From: a virus
IMG/VR virus record: IMGVR_UViG_3300047476_001203
Location: 1-64,000 of that record
Reading direction: 5' to 3' (one strand)
Length of the DNA: 64,000 bases
Translations under genes and position numbers: made by a program
The notes under the pieces: model-generated
Told to the model about the DNA's origin: nothing
What the model saw: the letters and a program-made list of their open reading frames with translations, nothing else
Database searches by the model: none
In this document: in pieces, positions 15,027 to 23,174 of the stretch
Numbering within the stretch: position 1 is the first letter of the stretch
How the letters are laid out: each line of letters begins with the position of its first letter

Positions 15027-15057
15027 CAAAGATAATAATGTTTTTGAATATTCCAAA
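15027..15057 (-). promoter_or_regulatory. Bacteroidota-type promoter (TTTG-N19-TATCTTTG)
   Basis: Minus strand TTTGGAATATTC, then TATCTTTG after a 19-base spacer, ending a few bases before the ATG of the caspase-like gene. The -7 element is a perfect TAnnTTTG match, so transcription would begin almost at the start codon, giving a very short leader. Confidence 0.75.
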
Positions 15058-15092
15058 AAATATCTAGTATTTTTTATAAAAAAGATATTCCG

Positions 15093-15458
15093 TTATATTC
15101 TTTGGAAAACGTCATCAACGATTGAGTCTGCCAACTCTTTGTAACCCTCTTCTGTTTTATATCTATCATTGAAGGTTTGGATAGAATGAATTGCGGTTGT
15201 GTGGTCTCTACCACTAACCATTTCACCAATACTTTTCAAAGGGTAAGAAAATTCTTTTCTCATTACCGCACAAAATATGTGTCTTGCGTCACATACTTCT
15301 CTTTTTCTTCCTCTTGAAAGAATCTCAGTTACAGTCACACCGCAATGTTCTGCGACGATACTCATAATTTTTTCAGGGGAAATAAGACTTCTTTTGATTC
15401 TCTTCTTTTTAGGTAATAATGTTTGTTTAATACCCGGATAAACGTAAGGACTAATCAT
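15093..15458 (-). CDS. Free-standing DnaA domain IV (origin-binding helix-turn-helix)
   Basis: 121 residues. From residue 27 the protein reads like the C-terminal DNA-binding domain of DnaA: ISPEKIMSIVAEHCGVTVTEILSRGRK, then ARHIFCAVMRKE, then VSGRDHTTAIHSI with the GRDHTTxxH signature that contacts DnaA boxes. The AAA+ ATPase domain is absent. The protein may bind the phage or host origin, either recruiting replication or blocking host initiation. It is transcribed away from the caspase-like gene's promoter on the same strand. Confidence 0.88.
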   Translation of the reverse strand: MISPYVYPGIKQTLLPKKKRIKRSLISPEKIMSIVAEHCGVTVTEILSRGRKREVCDARHIFCAVMRKEFSYPLKSIGEMVSGRDHTTAIHSIQTFNDRYKTEEGYKELADSIVDDVFQRI

Positions 15459-15479
15459 TCATTCGTTTTTTATGATTAA

Positions 15480-15980
15480 TTAATATTTGATGTAACTTAT
15501 ACCACCTTGAGTTCCGTTGAGTGAGTTGTTGTATTTTTTCTGTGCAACATCTCTCGGAATTATTTTAGAATTCTTGTGGTAGATTGCCCATTTCCATTCT
15601 TTATCAGGTCTATAACCAGGACCTTTCCAATGGTGATGTAATGATTTAGAATAACTTTCTAATCTTATAACCGTACCCTCTAAAACACTATTTTCAGATA
15701 CTTCAAGATACGGCATTCCTTCATATAATTTTGTTTTATTTGGACAATTATACATAACCGCATAACCACAAGAAACTGATACTTCTAAATCTGCATCACT
15801 TCTTGCTGAAATCAAAAGTGCAATATCTGTTGGTGCTTTTAATTCCTTCTTAACTTTTGATTCGTACTCAATAAGTCTAGCAAGATTGGAACCAAACTTC
15901 TTCATTGCCGCTTGTGGTGAATCAAAGATATCAGTACAGATACCTTCTTTTAATTGTACTTTATATTGTTTAACTTGCAT
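15480..15980 (-). CDS. Hypothetical protein, 166 residues
   Basis: Starts MQVKQYKVQLKEGI. Contains a His-rich segment (SLHHHWKGPGYRPDKEWKWAIYHKN) in a basic, aromatic C-terminal half. The N-terminal half is a mixed alpha/beta pattern. No motif assigned. It lies between the KWCTT protein and the DnaA-like gene in one run. Confidence 0.78.
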   Translation of the reverse strand: MQVKQYKVQLKEGICTDIFDSPQAAMKKFGSNLARLIEYESKVKKELKAPTDIALLISARSDADLEVSVSCGYAVMYNCPNKTKLYEGMPYLEVSENSVLEGTVIRLESYSKSLHHHWKGPGYRPDKEWKWAIYHKNSKIIPRDVAQKKYNNSLNGTQGGISYIKY

Positions 15981-15991
15981 AATATATTTGT

Positions 15992-17074
15992 TTAAAGTGA
16001 GCCTGAACGGAATGTTTGAGGTTGGTTTTCTCTATCTTCATATTGACGTTCTTCATTTCTTTCTTCGAGTTCACCCATCAATCTTCTTTCTCTTATTCTT
16101 CTTTCTTCATTTCTTCTTTCAATTGCTTGACTAAAAGGGTTTAATCTATCTTGTCTCTCTTCTTGGACCGGTTCTTCCATAACTGGAGATGGTTCTTCCA
16201 TTGAAACAGTTTCTCTTAACTCTTCTCCTATGGGAGATGGTGCGTCGAACAAATCTGATTTACTTTTCATTAATTTATCTTCGATTACCCTTTGTTCATC
16301 GGACAATAAAAATCTATTTGTTTTTGCTTTCTTCTCTTTAGAAACAGATTGAATCAAGAGTCTAATCTCATCAGTCAATTCAGTATCTAATGAATCAATT
16401 CTACTATCTTTTTGATTCCAAAAAGAAAACTCAGGGTCATTTTTATCTAAAGAATAAAAACTTGCAACTTTATATCCCGTTACTTTGTTAATACAATATA
16501 TTAATACTCCTTTAGACGAATACTTAATAAAATATTCAGGATTACCTTCAGATGTTGTGCACCATTTAGTATTTGAACCATACTTTTTAGATGCTAAGTA
16601 TGTTAATGGTCTAACAATTAACCACTCGTCAGTGTCCATTAGTTTAACTATTTGGGTTTCCATCTGTTTTGTGGTGACTTTCATTTCAGCCATACTCAAT
16701 TGATTTAAAACATCTTCAAATGATTTATACTTACTTAAATCATTTTGTGAAATTAAACCTCTTTCATTGTATTCACAAAACTTTCTAAAACTTCTTAAAT
16801 CTTCAAAATTAAAGAACGCGTCAAGAAATCTAAACATTAATAAAACTTGAATGTCAGAAAAATTATTCAAATCCTCCATTCGAATGAAATCAAATTTATT
16901 AATCAATGATGTTTTGATTTCAAGTATGTGTTCATCTAATGAACTGGTGTTTCTCATTAATCTTAGTAACGTGTCTGTGTACTTTGATTTCTTTTCAGGA
17001 CTGAACAGCTCTAAAACATCTATTAAATTTAAGACATTTTGTGTATCAGTTTTTAGTTCTTTTATCTTTGACAT
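15992..17074 (-). CDS. Phage protein with YG-x-x-T-K-W-C-T-T motif, PcfJ-like in part
   Basis: 360 residues. An N-terminal helical part (about 1-150) is followed by the segment LIVRPLTYLASKKYG and KWCTTSEG (about 155-180), then IKYSSKGVLIYCINK. Proteins with a central W-C-[TV] and a following F-x-x-Y strand are widespread in phages and resemble the PcfJ region found in two other genes here. The C terminus is a low-complexity Glu/Arg-rich tail (ERRNEERRIRERR). Role unknown. Confidence 0.8.
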   Translation of the reverse strand: MSKIKELKTDTQNVLNLIDVLELFSPEKKSKYTDTLLRLMRNTSSLDEHILEIKTSLINKFDFIRMEDLNNFSDIQVLLMFRFLDAFFNFEDLRSFRKFCEYNERGLISQNDLSKYKSFEDVLNQLSMAEMKVTTKQMETQIVKLMDTDEWLIVRPLTYLASKKYGSNTKWCTTSEGNPEYFIKYSSKGVLIYCINKVTGYKVASFYSLDKNDPEFSFWNQKDSRIDSLDTELTDEIRLLIQSVSKEKKAKTNRFLLSDEQRVIEDKLMKSKSDLFDAPSPIGEELRETVSMEEPSPVMEEPVQEERQDRLNPFSQAIERRNEERRIRERRLMGELEERNEERQYEDRENQPQTFRSGSL

Positions 17075-17125
17075 TATTAAAAAGTTTTTAATAAAAATAT
17101 AGAGTTTTTATTTTAAAATAACAAA

Positions 17126-17614
17126 TTATTTGATGTTATTTGTTCTATCCCATTTAGCTTTTCTTGCTTCTGGTGATAACATATGACTCTCATCAATTGT
17201 ATGAGGGATTTGAACTCTTACACACGTTTGCGGTAATCTACTATTCATAAAATAATTGTTGATGTAGCCCATCATATTTGCAGAGCCTATTGGGTTCGCG
17301 GAGTGGATATAAATCTGTGGTAGTGGTATGTTTTTATTCATACTCTCAGCAACTAACCACTTACAACAATCATAACCTGTTTTCTCATTAACTATATTGT
17401 CATAGTTTAATGTGTAGTTATTTTTTACGTTTGTATAATATTCAACCATTGACAGTTCACCTAAGTCGTGGTCCAATGATATAACTTCATAGTTCTCTAA
17501 ACCATTCAGTCTTATATGACTAACAAACTCATCATAGTTTCTTACTACTTTCCAATCACCTTCTGTTGGTGTTCTTACATCATCAAGATATAAGTAAATT
17601 TTATTTTTATTCAT
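17126..17614 (-). CDS. Cyclic-phosphate processing receiver-like domain (cREC-like)
   Basis: 162 residues. YLYLDDVRTP (D11, D12), VISLDHDLG (D48-H49-D50), KTGYDCCKWLVAE and YIHSANPIGSANM (H104) follow the order of the receiver-derived cREC family, which comparative work has linked to processing 2',3'-cyclic phosphates at broken RNA ends. Its ATG overlaps the start side of the RNA ligase gene by 8 bases, so they are co-translated, and this supports an RNA-repair role. The family name is from memory; the DHD and HS-N motifs are visible. Confidence 0.82.
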   Translation of the reverse strand: MNKNKIYLYLDDVRTPTEGDWKVVRNYDEFVSHIRLNGLENYEVISLDHDLGELSMVEYYTNVKNNYTLNYDNIVNEKTGYDCCKWLVAESMNKNIPLPQIYIHSANPIGSANMMGYINNYFMNSRLPQTCVRVQIPHTIDESHMLSPEARKAKWDRTNNIK

Positions 17615-18803
17615 CTTTTTTAAATGGTTTTGAATATTTTGGATATAGATTTTTCCAAATCAAATCCGAGTAATCTTTATTATCTAACATTCTAAATAGA
17701 AGTGCCTGCAAATCTAATTTTTGTTCTTTAATTTTTAATGCAGATTCTTTTCTTGTCATTTCAGGTTTAATAATGTTCATAAATGTTAACTGACACATTG
17801 TGTCGGTTATTCGATACATTTCCAAGAACTTACTTTCCTCACCCTTTACCCAATCATAGAATTCATCTGGTACTTTATCCAATATTTCATCGAGTGGTTT
17901 ACCTGCTCTTAGATATTCCCATATGTCACGATTGGATACATTAGTTAAAATTCTATGAAGTCGTTTATACTCTTCTCCTTTGATTTTCATACGAAAACCA
18001 TTCTTGAAACGAACAACATATCCCTCTCTATCCTTTGATATCTCCTCCTTCAACAAATCATAACCTTCTCCCCAAGTTTTATATAACATAACAACACGAA
18101 ATCCAATATTGGAAATCATATTTTGAAATCGAATGTCTTCATCGCTGTTATGAATATCAACTTCATTACCTGATTTTGTTTCAATCATTCCTAACAAAAC
18201 AATATCTTCATAATCATATTCACACACTATTCTATTCTCTTTGTAAATTATCTCAAACAAATATGTGTAACCCTTGTGTAGTCTTTCGAAATCATATCTA
18301 TCTAAAAGTTCTTTTCCTTTAATTGCTTGTGACGATGTAAATGACCCACGAGTTGCCATAATCCATTCACCTTTTATTTTAGGTGTTGGTTCATAATATG
18401 GATTATCAAAATCAGGTAAGTTCTTTGGGTCAAAAAACTTTTCCATACCTGTTTCATAATTGTTATTAAACCATATGTTGTATCTTCTTTCGTCACTCAA
18501 TTCATATTCATAATAAAAAAGAATACCTAATGACCCATCCATTTTTTCATAAACCTCAAAAAATTCGTTTGGTAAATCTTCAGGTTTATGTTCTTCGTAG
18601 TTAAAGAATTTCTTAAATGGTCTTGCAACAATATCACCTTTAGAATTGGTAACCAATCCGCGACATTGAATTGTAACATCATCCCACAACTTTTCATATT
18701 GAACTCTTGGACTATAATTCCAAATAGTTAAATCGAGAGTTGGGTGAGTCTGTTTATGTAACAACCCATCTTTATGATATTTTTCTAATGTCTCTAATTT
18801 CAT
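17607..18803 (-). CDS. RNA ligase, T4 Rnl1-like
   Basis: 398 residues. The nucleotidyltransferase motif I YEKMDGSLG has the AMP-accepting Lys at residue 87; upstream lies QCRGLV, and further motifs EWIMATRGSF, YTYLFEIIY, and MKIKGEEY (motif V) follow in order. T4 Rnl1 is 374 residues, so the length fits. It seals 5'-phosphate and 3'-OH RNA ends, as in repair of tRNAs cut by host anticodon nucleases. Neighbours with end-healing activities overlap at both ends. Confident for the family. Confidence 0.92.
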   Translation of the reverse strand: MKLETLEKYHKDGLLHKQTHPTLDLTIWNYSPRVQYEKLWDDVTIQCRGLVTNSKGDIVARPFKKFFNYEEHKPEDLPNEFFEVYEKMDGSLGILFYYEYELSDERRYNIWFNNNYETGMEKFFDPKNLPDFDNPYYEPTPKIKGEWIMATRGSFTSSQAIKGKELLDRYDFERLHKGYTYLFEIIYKENRIVCEYDYEDIVLLGMIETKSGNEVDIHNSDEDIRFQNMISNIGFRVVMLYKTWGEGYDLLKEEISKDREGYVVRFKNGFRMKIKGEEYKRLHRILTNVSNRDIWEYLRAGKPLDEILDKVPDEFYDWVKGEESKFLEMYRITDTMCQLTFMNIIKPEMTRKESALKIKEQKLDLQALLFRMLDNKDYSDLIWKNLYPKYSKPFKKDE

Positions 18804-19453
18804 CTATCAACGTTTAACATATCATCTGTGTGATGGTCATCAGCACCAAGTTCTGAACCTATTTCTCTTTTCTTCATATCGTTCAATATCTTCTTCAAAT
18901 CATATGGTGCGAACTCAGGGTTACCATCCATACCAACATCCATTCTACGTCCATTACTATACTTTTTATGGTTAGGTAAGTGACAGTGTCCGTGAAGATG
19001 AACACGTCCTTTACGTAATCCATTCCACGACGATATTGGATAGTGACACATCTCTATTGTTTCGCCTTGATATGAGAATTGTTCAAACCAATTCACGCTT
19101 AGAAATTTGTTACGAATATCATCTCGATTTCTGTCAATGTGATGGTCGTGATTACCTAAAACTAAATGAATATTCTTACAAATTAATCTGTTGTAAAATT
19201 CTTCTATTTGTTCAAATCCACCAAACGACCAGTCACCCAAATGTATTAACACATCATCTTGACCAACCAATTCATTAATGTTATTTACAATTGCAGAATT
19301 CATTTTATCGATAGTTTCGAAATCTCTAGTTTGTGCTATCGGTATTGAACCATCAGGCATTCTCCATTTGGTAGTTCCTCGACATATATTACTATGATTG
19401 TAATGTGTGTCGGATGTTATCCAAACCTTTATGTGATTATCTATCTTTATCAT
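18800..19453 (-). CDS. Calcineurin-like metallophosphoesterase
   Basis: 217 residues. SDTHYNHSN, HLGDWSFGG, LGNHDHH, CHYPISSW and HLHGHCH cover the metal-binding blocks of the phage/bacterial 'YfcE-like' metallophosphoesterases. It overlaps the RNA ligase start by 4 bases. In this setting it may remove phosphate or cyclic phosphate from RNA ends, which the kinase nearby cannot do because it lacks a phosphatase domain. The substrate is inference; the fold is clear. Confidence 0.88.
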   Translation of the reverse strand: MIKIDNHIKVWITSDTHYNHSNICRGTTKWRMPDGSIPIAQTRDFETIDKMNSAIVNNINELVGQDDVLIHLGDWSFGGFEQIEEFYNRLICKNIHLVLGNHDHHIDRNRDDIRNKFLSVNWFEQFSYQGETIEMCHYPISSWNGLRKGRVHLHGHCHLPNHKKYSNGRRMDVGMDGNPEFAPYDLKKILNDMKKREIGSELGADDHHTDDMLNVDR

Positions 19454-19457
19454 CTTA

Positions 19458-19958
19458 CTAACAAAAATCTGTTGATGTACTTACTCGAAGTCCATCGATT
19501 ATTAAATCGTCATATTTTTCATTATCAGTCCAAAATGACCCGTGACCTTTTAGTCTTTGTTCTTTACGATATTCTTTATTAACAACCAAACCATCAGGTT
19601 CACCCCAATTAAGTGCCATCACAATAAACTCATTTACATCTAACTCTTCTCCATATTCATCAACAACACGACCATCTCTAATGAATTTAAGTAGTTCTTC
19701 TTTATTGGAGTAGTATTTGTTATCGTGAAAATTCCAACAGAATTTCCAACCACTACTTCGTTTACCTAAGTGAATATTGGTACCATTAATGAAAGTGTCC
19801 CAAGGTGATTCTGAACCCCATTGGTCATCAACAGCGACTCTAAATCCACATTCAATGTTAGATGGTGATATGTCTAAATTGGTGATACTATGAATTAGTT
19901 TAATCTTTTTGTTTTCCATCTCTTCCACAGTTGGAATTCGATAATAATTTGTTCCCAT
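19458..19958 (-). CDS. Conserved MGTNYY-type phage protein, unknown function
   Basis: 166 residues beginning MGTNYYRIPTVEEM and containing NIHLGKRSSGWKFCWN. This N terminus and the 'HLGKRS-GW' strand mark an uncharacterised family common in phages and bacteria. No catalytic motif is known to me. It is the first gene of the repair operon, right behind a promoter-like element. Confidence 0.85.
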   Translation of the reverse strand: MGTNYYRIPTVEEMENKKIKLIHSITNLDISPSNIECGFRVAVDDQWGSESPWDTFINGTNIHLGKRSSGWKFCWNFHDNKYYSNKEELLKFIRDGRVVDEYGEELDVNEFIVMALNWGEPDGLVVNKEYRKEQRLKGHGSFWTDNEKYDDLIIDGLRVSTSTDFC

Positions 19959-19978
19959 TGTTAGTAAGTTCTTTTACG

Positions 19979-20009
19979 TAAAAATACATATTATTATTGA
20001 TATTACAAA
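19979..20009 (-). promoter_or_regulatory. Bacteroidota-like promoter (TTTG-N19-TATTTTTA)
   Basis: Minus strand TTTG, 19-base spacer, TATTTTTA (TAnnTTTG with the last base changed). It lies between the terminator and the first gene of the RNA-repair run, so that run probably starts its own transcript. Confidence 0.5.
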
Positions 20010-20017
20010 ATATCAAA

Positions 20018-20045
20018 AAAAAATCCCCGAAAAATCGGGGATTAA
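20018..20045 (-). terminator. Intrinsic terminator, 8-bp stem
   Basis: ATCCCCGA, a 4-base A loop (plus-strand view) and TCGGGGAT form a perfect hairpin. On the minus strand it is followed by a run of nine T. It directly follows the kinase gene and separates that transcript from the RNA-repair operon downstream. Confidence 0.88.
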
Positions 20046-20046
20046 A

Positions 20047-20481
20047 TTATAACTTAACGTTGAATCGGTCTTTCATTTGTTTGACTTTTTCATCCGGTAC
20101 CCCGTGTACATTACTACTTCCGTGACGATTCTCAACAACAAGAGTATGGACACGATATTTGTATCTTTCCGCAATTTCAAAATACTTCTCCATTTCCCAC
20201 TCCTCGGTAAATGTATTTGCAACAACGATTCTACTGAATTCATTCTTCATTCTCTCAGCACATTTCAAAAGACAATCATTATGAGCCTCTTTCAATTTTG
20301 AACCGTCGAAATTGTAAATTCCTTTATCAGACATAAAGAAGTTATCCGCAGATAAAACATCGGGATTATCACCTCTCACACATCTCAAAATAACCTCACC
20401 TACAGTAGTTTTCCCTGAACCAGGTACTCCTCGTAGTAAGATTAAATCACCAATATATTCTTTATCTTCCATATTGTACAT
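20047..20481 (-). CDS. P-loop polynucleotide kinase-like protein
   Basis: 144 residues. Walker A is GVPGSGKTT at residues 18-26, followed by LSADNFF (the DxF/Asp that activates the substrate hydroxyl in T4 Pnk-type kinases) and VVANTFTEEWEM. It matches the kinase half of Pnkp and the AAA_33 family, but has no phosphatase half. It likely puts phosphate on 5' RNA or DNA ends before ligation. A -7-like TATCTTTG lies 16 bases before the ATG, and the gene ends at a strong terminator, so it may be its own unit. Confidence 0.87.
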   Translation of the reverse strand: MYNMEDKEYIGDLILLRGVPGSGKTTVGEVILRCVRGDNPDVLSADNFFMSDKGIYNFDGSKLKEAHNDCLLKCAERMKNEFSRIVVANTFTEEWEMEKYFEIAERYKYRVHTLVVENRHGSSNVHGVPDEKVKQMKDRFNVKL

Positions 20482-20494
20482 TTTTATAAATACC

Positions 20495-21034
20495 CTACAA
20501 AGATATAAAACTTGGTAATTCTAAATCCTTATCTGATATTCTTTTTTGAGTTTCTGGTATTTTCCAATCAATTTTTAAGGTTTCGTCATTGTAAACGATT
20601 CCACCTTCAGACTCCTTATTGTATTGATTATCAACCTTATATTGAAAGATTGCATTGGTACTTAATACTGAGAATCCGTGTGCACATCCCCTTGGGACAA
20701 AGAGTTGTCTATTCAAAGACCAACCCAACTCCACCTTAACAACTTCACCGTAGGTTAAGGAGTCCTTTCTAATATCCACCACAACGTCCAAAACACGTCC
20801 TTGTGTACACGTTACTAACTTAGCCTGTTCATACTCTCCCTTTTGGAAATGAAGTCCTCTAATGGTCCCATAATGAGAATATGACATATTATCCTGAACG
20901 AACTCAACATCATATCCCACATTTTGATTAAAGTCTTCTTTATTGTATGGTACCGAGAAGAATCCTCTATCGTCGTGAAACGATTCGTATGTGATAAGAA
21001 AACATCCCTCGATGTCTGTCTTGATAAACTTCAT
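20495..21034 (-). CDS. rmlC: dTDP-4-dehydrorhamnose 3,5-epimerase (RmlC-like)
   Basis: 179 residues, the family's usual length. Cupin core motifs are intact: DDRGFF, QDNMSYSHYGTIRGLHFQ (catalytic His), then VVVDIRKDSLTYG, VPRGCAHGF and YNDETLKIDW near the end. The enzyme inverts C3 and C5 of dTDP-4-keto-6-deoxyglucose on the way to L-rhamnose or related sugars. No RmlA, B or D is present in the window, so it must use host precursors or make another deoxy sugar. It fits the glycan theme of the window. Confidence 0.92.
   Translation of the reverse strand: MKFIKTDIEGCFLITYESFHDDRGFFSVPYNKEDFNQNVGYDVEFVQDNMSYSHYGTIRGLHFQKGEYEQAKLVTCTQGRVLDVVVDIRKDSLTYGEVVKVELGWSLNRQLFVPRGCAHGFSVLSTNAIFQYKVDNQYNKESEGGIVYNDETLKIDWKIPETQKRISDKDLELPSFISL
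20498..20505 (-). promoter_or_regulatory. Candidate -7 element TATCTTTG
   Basis: Perfect TAnnTTTG on the minus strand, at the end of the RmlC gene and 16 bases before the kinase ATG. No good TTTG at the expected distance (GGAT lies there). Confidence 0.4.
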
Positions 21035-21978
21035 TATTGAATGTTTTTAAACATTTGAGGTACTGTTCCATACACCGGTAACTTACCATCCCATTTATTA
21101 ATGTACTCTAATTGTAACAACAATGGAGTTAATGTTGCTTGTTTTAATCTGTTTGATTCCGCTTCCGCCTTTGCAGATGTCAACATTGCTTGAGCGTTAC
21201 CTTCGGCGGTTGCCACTTTAATCTTAGCTTGTGCCTCGGCCGTTTTAACTTCATTCTCCGCTCTCAATGCCGCTTGAACTGCGTTGTTCTTAGCTTCAAT
21301 AGACTTCTTAAATGTCTCAGGATAAATCAAGTTAGATGTGAATTGGTTGATAACAAATCCTTCTTTTAATAACTGCCCATCCAATAATCTACGAACTTCA
21401 ATTTCAAATACCGCTCTGTTACTAATTAATTCATCGGCAGTATATTTGTTAGTAGCCAATCTGAACGCATCGTACACCGCAGTCTTTAAGAAACCTTCTT
21501 CAATGTCCTCTAATGGTCTACGATACTTACTAAATATGGATGGTACTTTTTCTCTTTGTACTGAATAGTTCATAATTGGTGAGACACTAAATTCACTACC
21601 GTCCTTACTATTCACAACAAATGAATTCTCACCTTTATATTCTTTATGTTGGATGAATGTAGGAAATTCATATACTGTTGTGGTAATTGGGTTGTAAAAT
21701 ACCATACCGGTCACCGCAACCACGGCATCAACTCCCTTATCATCACCATATTGATTTACTTTGACACCAACGTGTCCTGCGTCGATTCTCTCACAAGAGA
21801 AAAATAAAAAAGTTAATGTAAAAAATAATCCTACTCCGATTAAAATGTTTCTCATAATTTGTTTTCTTTTTTGTTGTTGTTGTTGATTAAATTCGCTCTC
21901 CATTCGGTCGAGCTCTTCTTTTGTTCTACGATTTCCGTATCTATCGTACTGATTATCGTATCTACTAAATGATGCCAT
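21034..21978 (-). CDS. SPFH/prohibitin-like membrane protein
   Basis: 314 residues. A charged Gln-rich N-terminal stretch precedes one transmembrane helix (about 42-63) ending FFSC, then an SPFH/band-7 domain (VGVKVNQYGDDKGV, YEFPTFIQHKEYKG, FSVSPIMNYSV) and a long Ala/Glu coiled coil (AENEVKTAEAQAKIKVATAEGNAQ). Prohibitin-like proteins form membrane rings or scaffolds. The Ser-Cys at the end of the helix is lipobox-like but follows a long N-terminal tail, so lipidation is doubtful. Phage copies are known in large phages; the role here is unknown. Confidence 0.9.
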   Translation of the reverse strand: MASFSRYDNQYDRYGNRRTKEELDRMESEFNQQQQQKRKQIMRNILIGVGLFFTLTFLFFSCERIDAGHVGVKVNQYGDDKGVDAVVAVTGMVFYNPITTTVYEFPTFIQHKEYKGENSFVVNSKDGSEFSVSPIMNYSVQREKVPSIFSKYRRPLEDIEEGFLKTAVYDAFRLATNKYTADELISNRAVFEIEVRRLLDGQLLKEGFVINQFTSNLIYPETFKKSIEAKNNAVQAALRAENEVKTAEAQAKIKVATAEGNAQAMLTSAKAEAESNRLKQATLTPLLLQLEYINKWDGKLPVYGTVPQMFKNIQ

Positions 21979-21979
21979 A

Positions 21980-22378
21980 TTATTTTGTTTTATTTATTGT
22001 TGTACGATGAGGTTCTATTGGAAATTCAGGTTTGTTTTTCTTTCTGGTTTTCACAAAAGGTTCGTCGGTCTTAACCCCATCAAATTGTTTTGGATTTCTT
22101 TTTTTCTTCGGTTTTAATTCATCAGGATTAATGTAATCGAGTTCGGTTTCACCCGGTTCAATATTCATCAAACCATCAACGAACTTATCCATTTTAATGT
22201 AGTAATAAACAAATATTAAACTGAATAAACCAATGACCGCAGATAAAATATTAAACATCGTATTTGATGCGGTTAATCCTGGAAATACAATGAATGTAAA
22301 AATTGCAAATACCCCGAAACCAATAAAAATTGGTGAAGATGTTTTCTCCGAGAAAACTTTTTTAAAAATGTCTTTCAT
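21980..22378 (-). CDS. Two-helix membrane protein with basic tail
   Basis: 132 residues: two hydrophobic segments (about 17-37, 42-63), then a long charged cytoplasmic tail rich in Lys, Arg and Pro (PKKKRNPKQFDGVKT). It lies immediately downstream of its own promoter and one base from the SPFH gene, so it may work with it at the membrane. Function unknown. Confidence 0.8.
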   Translation of the reverse strand: MKDIFKKVFSEKTSSPIFIGFGVFAIFTFIVFPGLTASNTMFNILSAVIGLFSLIFVYYYIKMDKFVDGLMNIEPGETELDYINPDELKPKKKRNPKQFDGVKTDEPFVKTRKKNKPEFPIEPHRTTINKTK

Positions 22379-22395
22379 AGTTAGTGTGTTTTATT

Positions 22396-22427
22396 AAAAT
22401 ATATTGAATAATTTTCGTATTTCCAAA
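22396..22427 (-). promoter_or_regulatory. Bacteroidota-like promoter (TTTG-N20-TATATTTT)
   Basis: Minus strand TTTGGAAATAC, then TATATTTT after a 20-base spacer. The -33 half is the extended TTTGGAA form seen at several other promoters in the window. It lies in the gap before the membrane protein/SPFH genes. Confidence 0.55.
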
Positions 22428-22748
22428 TTATTGCTCGAATTTTTTATAAGTCATCCCATAAAACCCGTAATTTGTTATTACCGATTCTTTGTCTCCCATT
22501 GAAACAGCAACTTCTTCTGTTGGGAAGATTGCATCGACAGGACATTCGGGTTCACAAGCACCGCAATCAATACAAGTGTCAGGATTAATATATAATTGTT
22601 TACCAAATAATTCTTCCTTCGACATTGTGGAAATCTCCGAAGCAATTCTATCTGTATGAATTGGTCCATTGATGGCATCAACAGGACAAACAGATACACA
22701 ACTGGTATCTAAACAATTAATACATTTTTTTCCAATAATATATGACAT
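22428..22748 (-). CDS. Ferredoxin, two [4Fe-4S] clusters
   Basis: 106 residues. Two cluster sets are visible: C-x2-C-x4-C-x3-CP near residues 9-21 ([14 protein letters not shown]) and C-x2-C-x2-C-x3-CP near residues 61-71 ([12 protein letters not shown]). It is an electron carrier in the cytoplasm. Phage ferredoxins are known in cyanophages and large phages, usually thought to feed a ribonucleotide reductase or other host enzymes; no partner is in the window. Confidence 0.92.
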   Translation of the reverse strand: MSYIIGKKCINCLDTSCVSVCPVDAINGPIHTDRIASEISTMSKEELFGKQLYINPDTCIDCGACEPECPVDAIFPTEEVAVSMGDKESVITNYGFYGMTYKKFEQ

Positions 22749-22757
22749 ATAATAATT

Positions 22758-23174
22758 TTAACTATCAAACCAAAAGACAAATCGAGGAACCATTCCGCGA
22801 CTGTCAAGTGCTTTCATTATATCTAATACAAGATGGTAATCGGTTCCAACAAATACATCTTCATCTTCATTCTTTAACATCTCATCAATTAACATCTCAT
22901 ATTCATTTAATGATAACCAAGAATGTGAATGATTGTATTCGTCATCACCATTAGCTTCCCTAACTTCAAAACTTAGATTATCTTTTGGTAATCCTTTTGG
23001 TCTCACACCAAATTCCAATTCGGGGTTATATCTAACCGCACCATCAGTTAAATAACCAAAGACATTATAGTTTCTACCTAAACTAAGTTCTTCCGAAACC
23101 GCATTCCATTGCGGTTCATCTCTTTTATCGTCCTTACTACGATACTCAATAAATCCGTGAATGTCACAACCCAT
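22758..23174 (-). CDS. Conserved MGCDIH-type phage protein, unknown function
   Basis: 138 residues. The N terminus MGCDIHGFIEYRSKD and the later VFGYLTDGAVRYNP mark a recurrent phage and bacterial orphan family. The C-terminal half is acidic. Overlaps the sulfotransferase-like gene's start by 11 bases. No function known. Confidence 0.84.
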   Translation of the reverse strand: MGCDIHGFIEYRSKDDKRDEPQWNAVSEELSLGRNYNVFGYLTDGAVRYNPELEFGVRPKGLPKDNLSFEVREANGDDEYNHSHSWLSLNEYEMLIDEMLKNEDEDVFVGTDYHLVLDIMKALDSRGMVPRFVFWFDS

